Of a DNA stretch of 64,000 nt, positions 10,085 through 19,218 are shown piece by piece; the stretch's first letter is position 1, and each line of letters starts with the position of its first letter. The position numbers and the translations under genes were made by a program. The DNA comes from Candidatus Omnitrophota bacterium (GTDB lineage Bacteria > Ratteibacteria > UBA8468 > B48-G9 > DTJG01), in NCBI GenBank assembly GCA_023818965.1, contig JAMWCD010000006.1, forward strand, positions 62,001-126,000, given 5' to 3'. A model generated the notes under the pieces. It did no database searches, had not been told where the DNA came from, and worked only from the letters and a program-made list of their open reading frames with translations.

Positions 10085-10192
10085 GTCAGGGATGTTATTC
10101 ACAATGACCAGATGGATTGTTTCTTTGCAAATTTCTATCCTTGGTTTCTTTCATATTCAGCATTTTCTTTATAAGCATGATGCTGCGATTTT

Positions 10193-10342
10193 ATACCGAA
10201 TTGATTTCATCCATATAGCATCGTTGGCTGCGTCGTCGGCTTCCTCAACATACATCAGTATGCCTCGTTGCCTTCTCCTTGCCGCCTTGCTCTCTGGCGA
10301 ACTCAATTCGGTATTCCTACAATTTTGACGGCAAATTAGTAT
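10193..10342 (-). repeat. 150-bp dispersed repeat, copy A (inverted relative to copy B)
   Basis: The reverse complement matches 52463-52612 over 150 bp with 7 mismatches and no gaps (counted by eye). The 122-bp core (10193-10314) is bounded by perfect 12-bp terminal inverted repeats, ATACCGAATTGA and TCAATTCGGTAT. A further 28 bp outside one end (10315-10342) is also conserved. The core contains a small hairpin CATAC-TGAT-GTATG. It fills much of the 385-bp gap between fmt and lysC; the rest of that gap shows only the lysC promoter. The core is visibly richer in G and C than its surroundings. It is a MITE-like or structured-RNA-like element of unknown nature. Confidence 0.85.
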
Positions 10343-10410
10343 TAAATCATATTTAACAGGAAAGGGCGTTTGATTTTTTTAACCGGAGTAATGAAAATTA
10401 AGAGGGATTT

Positions 10411-11349
10411 TTATCCGAGATATCCTTGTTTGAGAAGATTAATGTGACCATTGAGATATTCTATTGCGCTTTGTGGTTTTTTCCCCTCCTGTTGAATTTG
10501 TTCTATTTTAAGTATACCGGTTCCACAGGCGACCAGTATTTTTTTATTCAGGTCTACAAATGTTCCTGGTTTACCATAATTACCTTCTTCTTTTTCAATG
10601 CTGGATTTTTTTATTTTAAGAAGGATCTTACGATTTTGCAAATTGAGAAATGTAAATGCTCCTGGCCAGTCAGCAAGCCCGCGAACCCTGTTATGTATTG
10701 ATACTGCAGAGTTTTCCCATTTGATAAGACCGTCACTCTTTTTCAGTTTTGGAGCATAGGAAACATCGCCCTGTTGTTCTTCACCCTGATAACCTGAAAG
10801 AACCTTTTTTATTGCTTCTTTGATTGTTTCTGTCGCAAGTACTGATAATTTTTCTCTCAATGTAAAAATGTCATCGTGTTGTTCAATTTTCAGGATGTTT
10901 TTGCAAATAATTTTTCCAGCATCAATATCTTTATTCATCAAAATCACTGTCACTCCAGTTTCTTTTTCTCCATTGATCAGTACCCATTCCATTGGAGCAG
11001 GTCCACGATATTTCGGTAACAGCGATGGATGGATATTAAGAGAAGCAATGACAGGGATTTTCAAATAATTTTCAGGAATAATTTTTCCGTAGGACAATAC
11101 AATAAAAAAATCAGGTTTCATTGACAAAAGTAAACTTGAAAGTTCAGTGTTATTTTTAAGTTTTTCAGGTTGCAAAACAACAATATTTTCCTTTTGAGCC
11201 CAGATTTTTACCGGTCCTGGAGTAATCTTCAGGTGCCTGCCCTTTGGTTTATCAGGGCTTGTAACAACAGCAACAATTTCACCTATTTCTTTTAATGTTT
11301 CAAGACATCGAATTCCAAAAGCAGAACTACCCCAGTAGACAATTTTCAT
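10411..11349 (-). CDS. fmt: Methionyl-tRNA formyltransferase
   Basis: 312 residues, normal length. The N-terminal formyltransferase domain has the catalytic N-x-H in SLNIHPSLLPKYRG (residues ~103-116) and the later catalytic Asp in NKDIDAGKI. The C-terminal oligonucleotide-binding domain follows. It formylates the initiator Met-tRNA using 10-formyl-THF. It starts 10 bp after the ROK gene, with no clear Shine-Dalgarno sequence, so coupled translation is likely. The usual partner def is not present. Confidence 0.95.
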   Translation of the reverse strand: MKIVYWGSSAFGIRCLETLKEIGEIVAVVTSPDKPKGRHLKITPGPVKIWAQKENIVVLQPEKLKNNTELSSLLLSMKPDFFIVLSYGKIIPENYLKIPVIASLNIHPSLLPKYRGPAPMEWVLINGEKETGVTVILMNKDIDAGKIICKNILKIEQHDDIFTLREKLSVLATETIKEAIKKVLSGYQGEEQQGDVSYAPKLKKSDGLIKWENSAVSIHNRVRGLADWPGAFTFLNLQNRKILLKIKKSSIEKEEGNYGKPGTFVDLNKKILVACGTGILKIEQIQQEGKKPQSAIEYLNGHINLLKQGYLG

Positions 11350-11359
11350 TTTTATATTG

Positions 11360-12298
11360 TTACGATTGGAAAATTAATGCAGCACCAGAAATGATACCTG
11401 CATCTATGCCAAGTTCGGCTGGAACAATTTCGACATTTTTCGAAAGAACCTTCATTGCTCTTTCATGTATGGTTTTTCTCACTGTTTCAAAAAGTATTTC
11501 ACCTGCCTGAGCAATTCCACCAGCAAGGATAATTCTGTCAGGATTTAATAGATTGACGATACCTGCAAGGAATGCACCAAGGGCAGTTGCCATCTCAATC
11601 CATGTTTCTTCAGCAAGTTTATCACCTTTTTGATATGCTTCAGAAATCATTTTTGGAGTGATTTTTGATAAATCGTTTTCTGCCATTTCCGTAAGAATTG
11701 TTTTTTTCCCTCTTTTAATTTTTCTTATAACACTTTTCACAATATAATCCCTTCCGACATATGCTTCGATACATCCAATTGAACCACAACCACATTTTCT
11801 TCCCTTATAGTCAATCGGCATATGCCCTATTTCAGCCGCAGAATATATTGCTCCACGAAGTAGTTTTCCATTAATGACAACTCCACCGCCCAGCCCTGTT
11901 CCCAGTGTTAAACAAACAATTGTTCTTGTGCCCTTACCAGCACCAAAAAGAAATTCTCCGTATGCGATACTGTTGGCATCATTTTCCACAACAACTGGTT
12001 TGTTGAATTTTTTCTCAAAGATTTCCTTCAGATTGAAATTATGCCAGTCAGGGAGATTTGGAGCTTCATATACCACTCCATTATTATCAACGACTCCTGG
12101 TGTTCCAATACCAATGCCGTCGATTGTGTCATTCCAGACATCTTTTATCGCCGTTGATATTTGTTCAATAACAATATCGCGGCTGTTGCTTTCTGCTTTT
12201 GTGGGAATCATTCCCTTTTTCAGTATTTTTCCCTGCTGGTCAACAAGTCCATATTTGATATATGTACCACCTAAGTCAATGCCGATGGCTGTTTTCAT
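11360..12298 (-). CDS. ROK-family sugar kinase (glucokinase-like)
   Basis: 312 residues. The N-terminal ATP-binding motif is GIDLGGTYIKYG (residues 6-17). The ROK zinc motif C-x-C-G-x2-G-C-x-E (KCGCGSIGCIEAY) is preceded by GHMPID. The family phosphorylates glucose, N-acetylmannosamine or similar hexoses. Glucokinase is the most likely role, since no N-terminal DNA-binding domain is present. The start overlaps the URO-D stop as ATGA, so the two are translationally coupled. Confidence 0.88.
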   Translation of the reverse strand: MKTAIGIDLGGTYIKYGLVDQQGKILKKGMIPTKAESNSRDIVIEQISTAIKDVWNDTIDGIGIGTPGVVDNNGVVYEAPNLPDWHNFNLKEIFEKKFNKPVVVENDANSIAYGEFLFGAGKGTRTIVCLTLGTGLGGGVVINGKLLRGAIYSAAEIGHMPIDYKGRKCGCGSIGCIEAYVGRDYIVKSVIRKIKRGKKTILTEMAENDLSKITPKMISEAYQKGDKLAEETWIEMATALGAFLAGIVNLLNPDRIILAGGIAQAGEILFETVRKTIHERAMKVLSKNVEIVPAELGIDAGIISGAALIFQS

Positions 12299-13623
12299 TT
12301 CTTTTTACCTTTTAAGAAACCAAACATTGATTTTTTCTCTGTTTTTTCTTCTTTCTTTTCTTCTTGCTTCGCAGGAGCAGGGCCACTTACTGGTTTTTCT
12401 CTTTTACCAAAGATGCTTTTTTTCTTTTCTTCAGGTGGCTTTTCTACCTGTTGTGCAGGTTCCTTCTTTTTTCCAAATCCAAATCTTTTCTTTTTCTGTT
12501 CAACGACTTTTTCTTCCATTACTTCAATTTTTTCTGGCTCCGCAGTTTCAGTAATTTCGGGATGTTCGTATACTCCATATTTTTTTACAAGTTCCATTAC
12601 ATAGCAATAGTCACTGAAACTAACAATATTTGGAATTGAATGGTCAGAGTGATAAATATATCCACCATTTTTCTTTGCAACTTCAAACTTTGTTTTTATC
12701 TCATTTTCAATTTTTGTTTTATCAGGGTCACTCATCAATCTTGTATCAATGCCACCCATGAATGATAGTTTATCTCCATATTTTCCCTTTAATTCAATCA
12801 AATCCATTCCTGCTTTCACTTCAAGTGGCTGAAGGCAATCAAGGCCTGCATCAATGAGCATGGGAATTAATTCTTTTACATTTCCACATGAGTGAAGTAA
12901 CACCTTCATACCCTTCGAATGGCAAAAACCATATACCATTTTGTCTGCCTGATAATGAGTTTTAAGATATGTGTCAGGAGAAAACAACGGTCCATTGCGA
13001 TATCCCATATCATTGTAGAAAAATGCACCATCAAAGGTAAAACCATTTTTCATCATAAATTCCATCATGATCAGATTCAATTCAGCAAGTGTCATAATCA
13101 TTTCTTTTACCCATTCAGGGTCTTCAATCATTGTAATCAAAAGTTGTTCTGTTTTCATATACCCCTGAAGAATATCATAACCGTATCCACCACCATAACA
13201 TATAAATTTTCCTTCATCCTGTGCCTTATGGTATCCTGCGAGTGCACTAACCCAGTCAACCCTTGTGAAATCAGGGTTTAATCTTTTTTTGATTTCTTTC
13301 CAATCGTCCTTTGTTTTTATTGGATAATCAATAATTTCAGGTGTTGTTGTATAATCAAGGAAATTTTTTCTAACTCCACCCTGTGGAGTTGTCTGAACAA
13401 TGAATTTTTCATTTTTTTCAATTGTTTTTACTGGAAATCTTGGAGTGCAATCAGCTCCAAAAAAAGCAAATTCAAATCCAAAGTATTCGCTTACATCTGC
13501 ATCTTCTGGCAAACCTTCTTTTCTCCATCTTTTTATTGTTGCAGACCACGGGCTATCCTGTATTGGGATTCTATCTGGCTCTTTATGATTCAATGCAAGC
13601 AATACCCTTTCTTTTCCAGTCAT
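12295..13623 (-). CDS. URO-D superfamily methyltransferase-like protein with Lys-rich repeat tail
   Basis: 442 residues. Residues 1-350 form a uroporphyrinogen-decarboxylase fold of the MtaA/CmuA type; HSCGNV (residues ~244-249) resembles the His-x-Cys zinc site of corrinoid methyltransferases. No haem gene is nearby, so a role in methyl transfer is more likely than haem synthesis. Residues ~352-442 are a low-complexity Lys/Glu/Pro tail with three similar blocks (KKRFGFGKKK, KKSIFGKREK, KKSMFGFLKGKKK) not expected in this family. The ATG has a strong AAGGAGG. A corrinoid protein at 49601-50230 is a possible partner. Confidence 0.8.
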   Translation of the reverse strand: MTGKERVLLALNHKEPDRIPIQDSPWSATIKRWRKEGLPEDADVSEYFGFEFAFFGADCTPRFPVKTIEKNEKFIVQTTPQGGVRKNFLDYTTTPEIIDYPIKTKDDWKEIKKRLNPDFTRVDWVSALAGYHKAQDEGKFICYGGGYGYDILQGYMKTEQLLITMIEDPEWVKEMIMTLAELNLIMMEFMMKNGFTFDGAFFYNDMGYRNGPLFSPDTYLKTHYQADKMVYGFCHSKGMKVLLHSCGNVKELIPMLIDAGLDCLQPLEVKAGMDLIELKGKYGDKLSFMGGIDTRLMSDPDKTKIENEIKTKFEVAKKNGGYIYHSDHSIPNIVSFSDYCYVMELVKKYGVYEHPEITETAEPEKIEVMEEKVVEQKKKRFGFGKKKEPAQQVEKPPEEKKKSIFGKREKPVSGPAPAKQEEKKEEKTEKKSMFGFLKGKKK

Positions 13624-13656
13624 AATTCCTCCTTTTGGATAATTTCTTCAGATACA

Positions 13657-13685
13657 ATTTTACTAACAAATGCATAATCAGTCAA
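13657..13685 (-). promoter_or_regulatory. Promoter of the URO-D / ROK / fmt operon
   Basis: On the minus strand TTGACT (13685-13680), 17-bp spacer, TAAAAT (13662-13657), followed by AAGGAGG and the ATG at 13623. It lies back to back with the coaX promoter, the two -35 boxes being only 8 bp apart. Confidence 0.6.
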
Positions 13686-13693
13686 TCGTCATT

Positions 13694-13722
13694 TTGCGAA
13701 ACAGTAATTTGTGCATTAAAAT
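13694..13722 (+). promoter_or_regulatory. Promoter of the coaX-birA operon
   Basis: TTGCGA at 13694-13699, 17-bp spacer, TAAAAT at 13717-13722. The transcript would begin near 13730, leaving a short leader with GAAAGGA before the ATG at 13752. Confidence 0.55.
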
Positions 13723-13751
13723 GAATAAATAAAGGATGAAAGGATTATTTT

Positions 13752-14462
13752 ATGGACACTGTTATTTTAACAGGCAATACTAACACAAAAATTGCCTTTG
13801 TTACAAAGGCATCAATCAAGAAAGTACATACTTTCAGAACTGATAATATTTACAGGGAAATGAAGAAAATTCAAACGACTGGCAATATTTATCTTGCTTC
13901 TGTTGTTCCTGAAGCAACGAAGGTAATCAAAAAATTTTTTCCTTCTGTTAAGGAAATCACTTACAGAAATTTCCCGTTTCCCATCAAGGTGAAACATCCT
14001 GAAAAACTTGGGATTGACCGACTTTTGAATGCAGCAGGTGCCAGAGTTCTTTTTAATTCAGATTGTCTTGTGATTGATGCTGGTTCTGCCATTACCATTG
14101 ATCTTGTAGAAAAAGATGGTTCTTTTCAGGGTGGAGTGATATTTCCTGGTTATCATCTTTTATTTATGTCCTTGAAAAATCTGGCACTGCTGAAAAATGT
14201 AAAAGTCAAGAAACCGCCTGGTGTAATAGGGAAGGATACATCTGAAGCAGTTGGTTCAGGTTTGACATGGGGACTTTCATTTTTAATCACCGGTTATATA
14301 AATCATTTGAAATCTGACTATCCTGACTTAAAAATTGTTTTCACTGGTGGATATGGCAGGGCTTTGAAAAATCTTGTTAATTCAGGATTATACCAGAAGA
14401 ATCTGACAATTACTGGAATAAAGGTAGTAATTTATGGAGAAAAAGAAAATTGGTCATTATGA
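13752..14462 (+). CDS. coaX: Type III pantothenate kinase (CoaX) with altered motif 1
   Basis: 236 residues, slightly short. Family features are clear: LGIDRLL, the DAGSAITIDL motif with its catalytic Asp, and GGVIFPGYH. CoaX phosphorylates pantothenate in the first CoA step. Oddly, the first phosphate-binding motif, normally D-x-G-N-T-x-x-K, reads LTGNTNTK here: the conserved Asp is replaced by Leu. The enzyme may be altered or inactive. The start is supported by GAAAGGA. The end overlaps birA by 29 bp; the coaX-birA pairing is common. Confidence 0.85.
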   Translation: MDTVILTGNTNTKIAFVTKASIKKVHTFRTDNIYREMKKIQTTGNIYLASVVPEATKVIKKFFPSVKEITYRNFPFPIKVKHPEKLGIDRLLNAAGARVLFNSDCLVIDAGSAITIDLVEKDGSFQGGVIFPGYHLLFMSLKNLALLKNVKVKKPPGVIGKDTSEAVGSGLTWGLSFLITGYINHLKSDYPDLKIVFTGGYGRALKNLVNSGLYQKNLTITGIKVVIYGEKENWSL

Positions 14463-15003
14463 TGTTTTTTTCTTTGATGAATTGACAAGTACAATGGATG
14501 TTGCAAGAGAAATGATTGATTATGGTTGTGAATATGCTGTTGTTGCGAAGGTTCAAACAGATGGTCGAGGACGACATGGCCGAAAATGGATTTCAAATGA
14601 AGGCGGGCTCTGGATTTCAATTGTCTGGAAACATGTTGACAAAAATCTTTTGAAATATATGTTCCTTGTTGTGGCAAAATCAATTGTTGAGACACTGAAA
14701 AATTTTGGTATTTCTTCAAGGATTAAACTTCCCAATGATATTTATGCTGAAAATCGCAAGATATCTGGAATTTTAATTGAAAATCTTCGTGCATGTGTTA
14801 TAATAGGTATAGGAATAAATGTCAACAATGACCTTGATGAAGAAATGGGTGATGCAACAAGCTGTAGAAACATTATCGGACGTACTCTAAACCTTGACTC
14901 GGTTTTGAATCTCACCATTGAAAATCTTGATAAATCAAGGTCTTGTTTTGTTTCTGATAATGATGAATTTTTCAATGAAATTAAAGGACTTCTGATCAAA
15001 TGA
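14434..15003 (+). CDS. birA: Biotin--[acetyl-CoA-carboxylase] ligase, short form
   Basis: 189 residues: only the catalytic domain. The biotin/ATP-binding motif GRGRHGRKW is near residues 44-52, followed by KLPNDIY (residues ~91-97) and ISGILIE. It lacks the N-terminal DNA-binding domain of bifunctional BirA, so it should act only as a ligase. Most of the usual C-terminal SH3-like domain is also missing. The stop overlaps the next start as ATGA. Confidence 0.88.
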   Translation: MEKKKIGHYDVFFFDELTSTMDVAREMIDYGCEYAVVAKVQTDGRGRHGRKWISNEGGLWISIVWKHVDKNLLKYMFLVVAKSIVETLKNFGISSRIKLPNDIYAENRKISGILIENLRACVIIGIGINVNNDLDEEMGDATSCRNIIGRTLNLDSVLNLTIENLDKSRSCFVSDNDEFFNEIKGLLIK

Positions 15004-16265
15004 ATTCTGTTCTTCTTTTTTTTCAATTGATTTTACTTTTTATTCTTGTTGGACTTGCGGCATTTTTTTCTGCCTCAGAAACAGCATTTGTTTCTCTCGG
15101 AACATATCATTTAAGAAAACTTGAAGAAGATGATCCGAGAAGGAAAAGATTGCAGTTCTGGTTTAAGTATCCTCACAGGGTTCTTGCCAGTACTCTTGTT
15201 GGTAATACCATTGTTGAATCACTTGCTTCAATTCTCGCTGCTTCCATTGCCTACCGCAGTTCAGGAAGAATTGGTCTTGGAATTATGGCATTTTTTGTGA
15301 TGTTTCTGGTTCTTGTTTTTGGAGAAATTATTCCAAAAAGTTTGGGAAAAAAATATGCAGAAAAATTTGTTTTTTTTGCTATTGTGCCGATGAAGATTTT
15401 TACACTTGTTCTTGAACCCATTAACAGATTTCTTCTCGGTTTTGCTGAGGTTTTTTTGAATCTTTTCAAAATCAGTATTGATTCTATTCTTCCTGTGTTA
15501 ACAGAGGATGATATCAAGGCAATGCTTTCAGCAGGACAGGAGGAGGGTTTGATTGAAGAAGAAGAAAGGCAGATGATTCACAGTATTTTTGAACTTGGAG
15601 ACAGGATGGTTTCAGAAGTGATGATTCCAAGGGTTAATATTGTTGCCGTTGATGTCAATGCAACAATAAAGGAAATTTTGAATCTTGTGGCAAAGGAAGG
15701 ATATTCACGATATCCTGTGTACAGAGGTAATTTTGATACCATAGAAGGAATTGTATATTTGAAAGATATCATTGCAAGAGGGCTTGATAGAAATGACCTT
15801 GTTGCAAAAGATATTATGCGCAAGGCATATTTTGTTCCAGAAACAAAGAAAATCAATGAGTTAATGAAGGAACTTCAAACCCAGCAGATTCAAATGGCAA
15901 TTGTTGTTGATGAATACGGCGGTACTGCTGGTATTGTTACCATGGAAGACCTTGTTGAAGAGATTGTTGGAGAGATTTCAGACGAGTATAAACAGGATAC
16001 AGGGGATTATCAACAACTCAGTGATGGTAGTTATCTTGTGAAGGGTTCAATGGAAATTGAAAAAGCAAATGAATATCTTGAACTTGATATACCAAAGGGA
16101 GAATTTGAAACCATAGCAGGTTTTATTATGGAATATTTAGGGAAATTGCCGAGAAAGGGTGAAAAATTTATTTATAAAGGAAACGTTTTTATTATTCATG
16201 ACTCGCATGAGAAAACAATAAAGTGGGTAAGAATTCGAAAAATTGCTGAGGAGAAAAAATCATGA
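15000..16265 (+). CDS. CorC/HlyC-type CNNM transporter-like membrane protein
   Basis: 421 residues. The N-terminal DUF21/CNNM membrane domain (about residues 1-190; the SASETAFVSL motif is near residue 23) is followed by paired CBS domains (~205-330, including VDEYGGTAGIVTMEDLVEEIVGEI) and a C-terminal CorC_HlyC domain. Related proteins take part in Mg2+ or Co2+ efflux; older annotation as haemolysin is misleading. The gene is ATGA-coupled on both sides to birA and lysS. Confidence 0.92.
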   Translation: MNSVLLFFQLILLFILVGLAAFFSASETAFVSLGTYHLRKLEEDDPRRKRLQFWFKYPHRVLASTLVGNTIVESLASILAASIAYRSSGRIGLGIMAFFVMFLVLVFGEIIPKSLGKKYAEKFVFFAIVPMKIFTLVLEPINRFLLGFAEVFLNLFKISIDSILPVLTEDDIKAMLSAGQEEGLIEEEERQMIHSIFELGDRMVSEVMIPRVNIVAVDVNATIKEILNLVAKEGYSRYPVYRGNFDTIEGIVYLKDIIARGLDRNDLVAKDIMRKAYFVPETKKINELMKELQTQQIQMAIVVDEYGGTAGIVTMEDLVEEIVGEISDEYKQDTGDYQQLSDGSYLVKGSMEIEKANEYLELDIPKGEFETIAGFIMEYLGKLPRKGEKFIYKGNVFIIHDSHEKTIKWVRIRKIAEEKKS

Positions 16266-17686
16266 GCGAAGATATATTAAAGAATGAAAAACTTGCAAAA
16301 TTAGAGTGGTGGAAATCTCAGGGAATTGAACCCTATGGAAGAAAATTTAAAAGGGAATTGATTGCCTCACTGACTCCTGAAAGAAAAGATCCTGTATCAA
16401 TTGCTGGTAGAATCATGACAATTCGCAGGCATGGAAAAGCAGCATTCTGCGATATTATGGACCAGTCAGGGAAAATTCAGGTTTATTTCAAAAAGGACAT
16501 TATCGGAGATGTCTTATTTGAAAGGTTTAAAAATCTTGATGTTGGTGATATTATTGGGTTGAAGGGAGAACTATTTGTCACCCACACAGGACAATTAACA
16601 GTTCTGGTAAAGGACTTTACAATTCTTTCAAAGATTATTGGAACTCTTCCTGAAAAATGGCATGGATTGAAAGATGTGGAGATAAAATACAGAAAAAGGT
16701 ATCTTGATCTGATTGTAAACCCACAAACACAAAATGTTTTTGCAACGCGAACAAAGATTATCAATCTTATGAGGAATTTTTTAGGACAGCTTGGATTTGT
16801 TGAAGTTGAAACACCAATGATGCATCCGATTCCAGGCGGAGCAGAAGCCAAACCATTCATTACACATCACAATGCTCTTGATATGGATCTTTACCTGAGG
16901 ATTGCTCCAGAATTATACCTGAAGAAACTTCTTGTTGGTGGAATGGAGAAGGTTTATGAAATTAACAGATCCTTTAGAAACGAAGGAATATCGACACTTC
17001 ATAATCCTGAGTTCACAATGCTTGAATTGTATTCAGCATACGGCGATTATCAGGAGATGATGGAATTAACTGAGAAATTGATTCTGCATATTGTGAAGAA
17101 TCTTTTTGATACACTGGAAATTGATTATGGCGAAACAAAAATTAATTTTCAGCCACCATGGAAGAAAATTTACTGGGAAGATTGCTGGAAAAATCTTGGC
17201 ATTGAGAACTGGAGAGATATAACACAGGTAAAACAAAAATTTGCTGACTTGCGTCTTGATACAGAAGGGAAAGAAGACCTTTTTGCTCTGCTTGATTTAT
17301 TGTTCAAAAGAACAATAGAACCAGAATTGATTGATCCCACATTTATCATAAAATTTCCGGTTGAAACATCTCCACTTGCAAAAACATGCCCTGATGATCC
17401 CACGATGGTAGAAAGATTTGAACTTTATATTGCAGGGCTTGAAATTGCAAATGCCTACTCTGAATTGAACGACCCTGTTGAACAAAAAAAACGTTTTATT
17501 GAAGAAATCCAGAGACCGACTGAAAGGCCCAAGGTAATTGATGAGGACTATATTGAGGCGCTTGAATATGGAATGCCGCCAGCAGGTGGACTTGGTATTG
17601 GTATTGATAGACTTGTGATGATTTTGACCAACAGCAGTTCAATTCGGGATGTTATTTTGTTCCCGCTTCTTCGTCCCAAACAATGA
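16262..17686 (+). CDS. lysS: Lysyl-tRNA synthetase, class II
   Basis: 474 residues. The N-terminal OB-fold anticodon-binding domain (~50-140) is followed by the class II core: motif 1 around VETPMMHPIPGGA, motif 2 FRNEGISTLHNPEFT, motif 3 GLGIGIDRLVM near the C terminus. It charges tRNA-Lys. It overlaps the genes on both sides as ATGA. Confidence 0.97.
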   Translation: MSEDILKNEKLAKLEWWKSQGIEPYGRKFKRELIASLTPERKDPVSIAGRIMTIRRHGKAAFCDIMDQSGKIQVYFKKDIIGDVLFERFKNLDVGDIIGLKGELFVTHTGQLTVLVKDFTILSKIIGTLPEKWHGLKDVEIKYRKRYLDLIVNPQTQNVFATRTKIINLMRNFLGQLGFVEVETPMMHPIPGGAEAKPFITHHNALDMDLYLRIAPELYLKKLLVGGMEKVYEINRSFRNEGISTLHNPEFTMLELYSAYGDYQEMMELTEKLILHIVKNLFDTLEIDYGETKINFQPPWKKIYWEDCWKNLGIENWRDITQVKQKFADLRLDTEGKEDLFALLDLLFKRTIEPELIDPTFIIKFPVETSPLAKTCPDDPTMVERFELYIAGLEIANAYSELNDPVEQKKRFIEEIQRPTERPKVIDEDYIEALEYGMPPAGGLGIGIDRLVMILTNSSSIRDVILFPLLRPKQ

Positions 17687-19218
17687 GTTTCCAAAAAATC
17701 AGGAATTCTTTTATCGGGCTTTCTTTTGCAACAATTGTGTGTCGTATTGCTGGACTTGTAAGGGAAATTGTGAGTGCGAAATTTTTTGGGACCACAGGTA
17801 TTTATGATGCATTCTTGATTGCCTTTATGATTCCAAATTTTTTTCGGGGACTGCTTGCTGAAGGGGCTTTGAGTACGGCTTTCATTCCTGTTCTTTCTGA
17901 ACTTATTGCAAAAAATGAAAAAAGGGAAGAGATTTTAAAAATCACAGGCGCAGTGTTTACATTTCTTTTGCTGGCAACAACATCCTTATACATTTTTATA
18001 CTGATTGTTAGTTTCGTTTTGCTGAAATTTTTTCCTATTCCACCGAAAATTGCAGAAATTGTTTTTTTATTAAGGTTTACATTTCCATATCTGATTTTTG
18101 TTTCTCTCGCAGCATGGGCAATGGGAGTTCTCAATGCAAGGCACAGGTTTGTGATTCCAGGATTGAACCCAATGATTCTTGATTTCTGGTGGATTTTCAG
18201 TTTATTTTTCTTTACAAGTTTTTTCGGTAGTTCCCTTGAACAAAAAATCTTTGGACTTCTGATAGGGATTCTTATCGGTGGCTTGAGCCAGTTTGTTTTT
18301 CAATTACCGCTGGTATTTGCTGTTCATGGACCGATTGTTTTCAATACTGACTGGAAACATCCTGCGATTATAAAAATGTTGAAGCTTTTTGTTCCTGTAA
18401 TTATTGGAGTATCAGTTGGTCCAATTAATCTTCTTGTTGATTATTCTTTTGCTCGTTCGCTTGCAGCTGGGACTGTTTCTGCGCTATGGTATGCAACAAG
18501 AATATATCAACTACCACTTGGCGTTTTCAGTATTTCGCTTGCGACGGTGCTTCTACCACATCTATCCGGTGATGTTGCAACAAAAAAATTTCAGGAAGTG
18601 AAGGAGAATATTCATAAAGGATTTGAACAAACAATGTTTCTCCTTATTCCATCATCCATCGGAATGATTGTATTCAGACGAGAAATTATAGAATTACTGT
18701 TTAAAAGGGGCTTATTTACATCTCATTCTGTTGAGATTACTGCCTATCCTTTGATGCTTTATTGTATTGGTCTTGTTTTTTACGGGCTTGCAATAATTGT
18801 CACGCGGGGATTTTATGCTCATCATGATACTGCTACCCCTGTTAAAATTGGCATTATCAGTATTGCCACAAATGCTCTATTTGACTTTATTCTGATGAAA
18901 TTTATGGGTCATGGTGGGATTGCTCTTTCAACATCACTGGTGGGACTACAGAACTTTGTTCTGCTTTATCTGATGTTTAGAAAAAAATTTCGTTTGCTTG
19001 AAACAAAGCGTCTCGTAAAGAGGTTTGCTGAGATTTTACTGGTAGGCATTTCGTGGGGTATAATGATTGAAGCAATAAGAAGGATTTTGATACCTTATGG
19101 AATCGTTTCAACAGTTGTTTTTGGAATTATTTTGAGTACTGTGTTTTATATTGTATTTGCAGTGATTTTCAGATTTCCTGAAATTTATGGTATAAGGATT
19201 TTCAAATGGAAAACATAA
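17683..19218 (+). CDS. murJ: Lipid II flippase MurJ (MviN)
   Basis: 511 residues with about 14 hydrophobic segments, the MATE/MOP-superfamily pattern of MurJ. The N-terminal stretch REIVSAKFFGTTGIYDAF and the IPNFFRGLLAEGALSTAF region are diagnostic. MurJ moves lipid II across the inner membrane for the PBP2/RodA machinery encoded at the left end of the window. The start overlaps lysS as ATGA; the end overlaps the protease gene by 13 bp. Confidence 0.95.
   Translation: MSFQKIRNSFIGLSFATIVCRIAGLVREIVSAKFFGTTGIYDAFLIAFMIPNFFRGLLAEGALSTAFIPVLSELIAKNEKREEILKITGAVFTFLLLATTSLYIFILIVSFVLLKFFPIPPKIAEIVFLLRFTFPYLIFVSLAAWAMGVLNARHRFVIPGLNPMILDFWWIFSLFFFTSFFGSSLEQKIFGLLIGILIGGLSQFVFQLPLVFAVHGPIVFNTDWKHPAIIKMLKLFVPVIIGVSVGPINLLVDYSFARSLAAGTVSALWYATRIYQLPLGVFSISLATVLLPHLSGDVATKKFQEVKENIHKGFEQTMFLLIPSSIGMIVFRREIIELLFKRGLFTSHSVEITAYPLMLYCIGLVFYGLAIIVTRGFYAHHDTATPVKIGIISIATNALFDFILMKFMGHGGIALSTSLVGLQNFVLLYLMFRKKFRLLETKRLVKRFAEILLVGISWGIMIEAIRRILIPYGIVSTVVFGIILSTVFYIVFAVIFRFPEIYGIRIFKWKT

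Noticed and set aside
12295-13623. Haem biosynthesis role (hemE) for the URO-D protein
   Set aside because: No other haem genes are near and the HSCGN motif points to the MtaA/CmuA methyltransferase branch.
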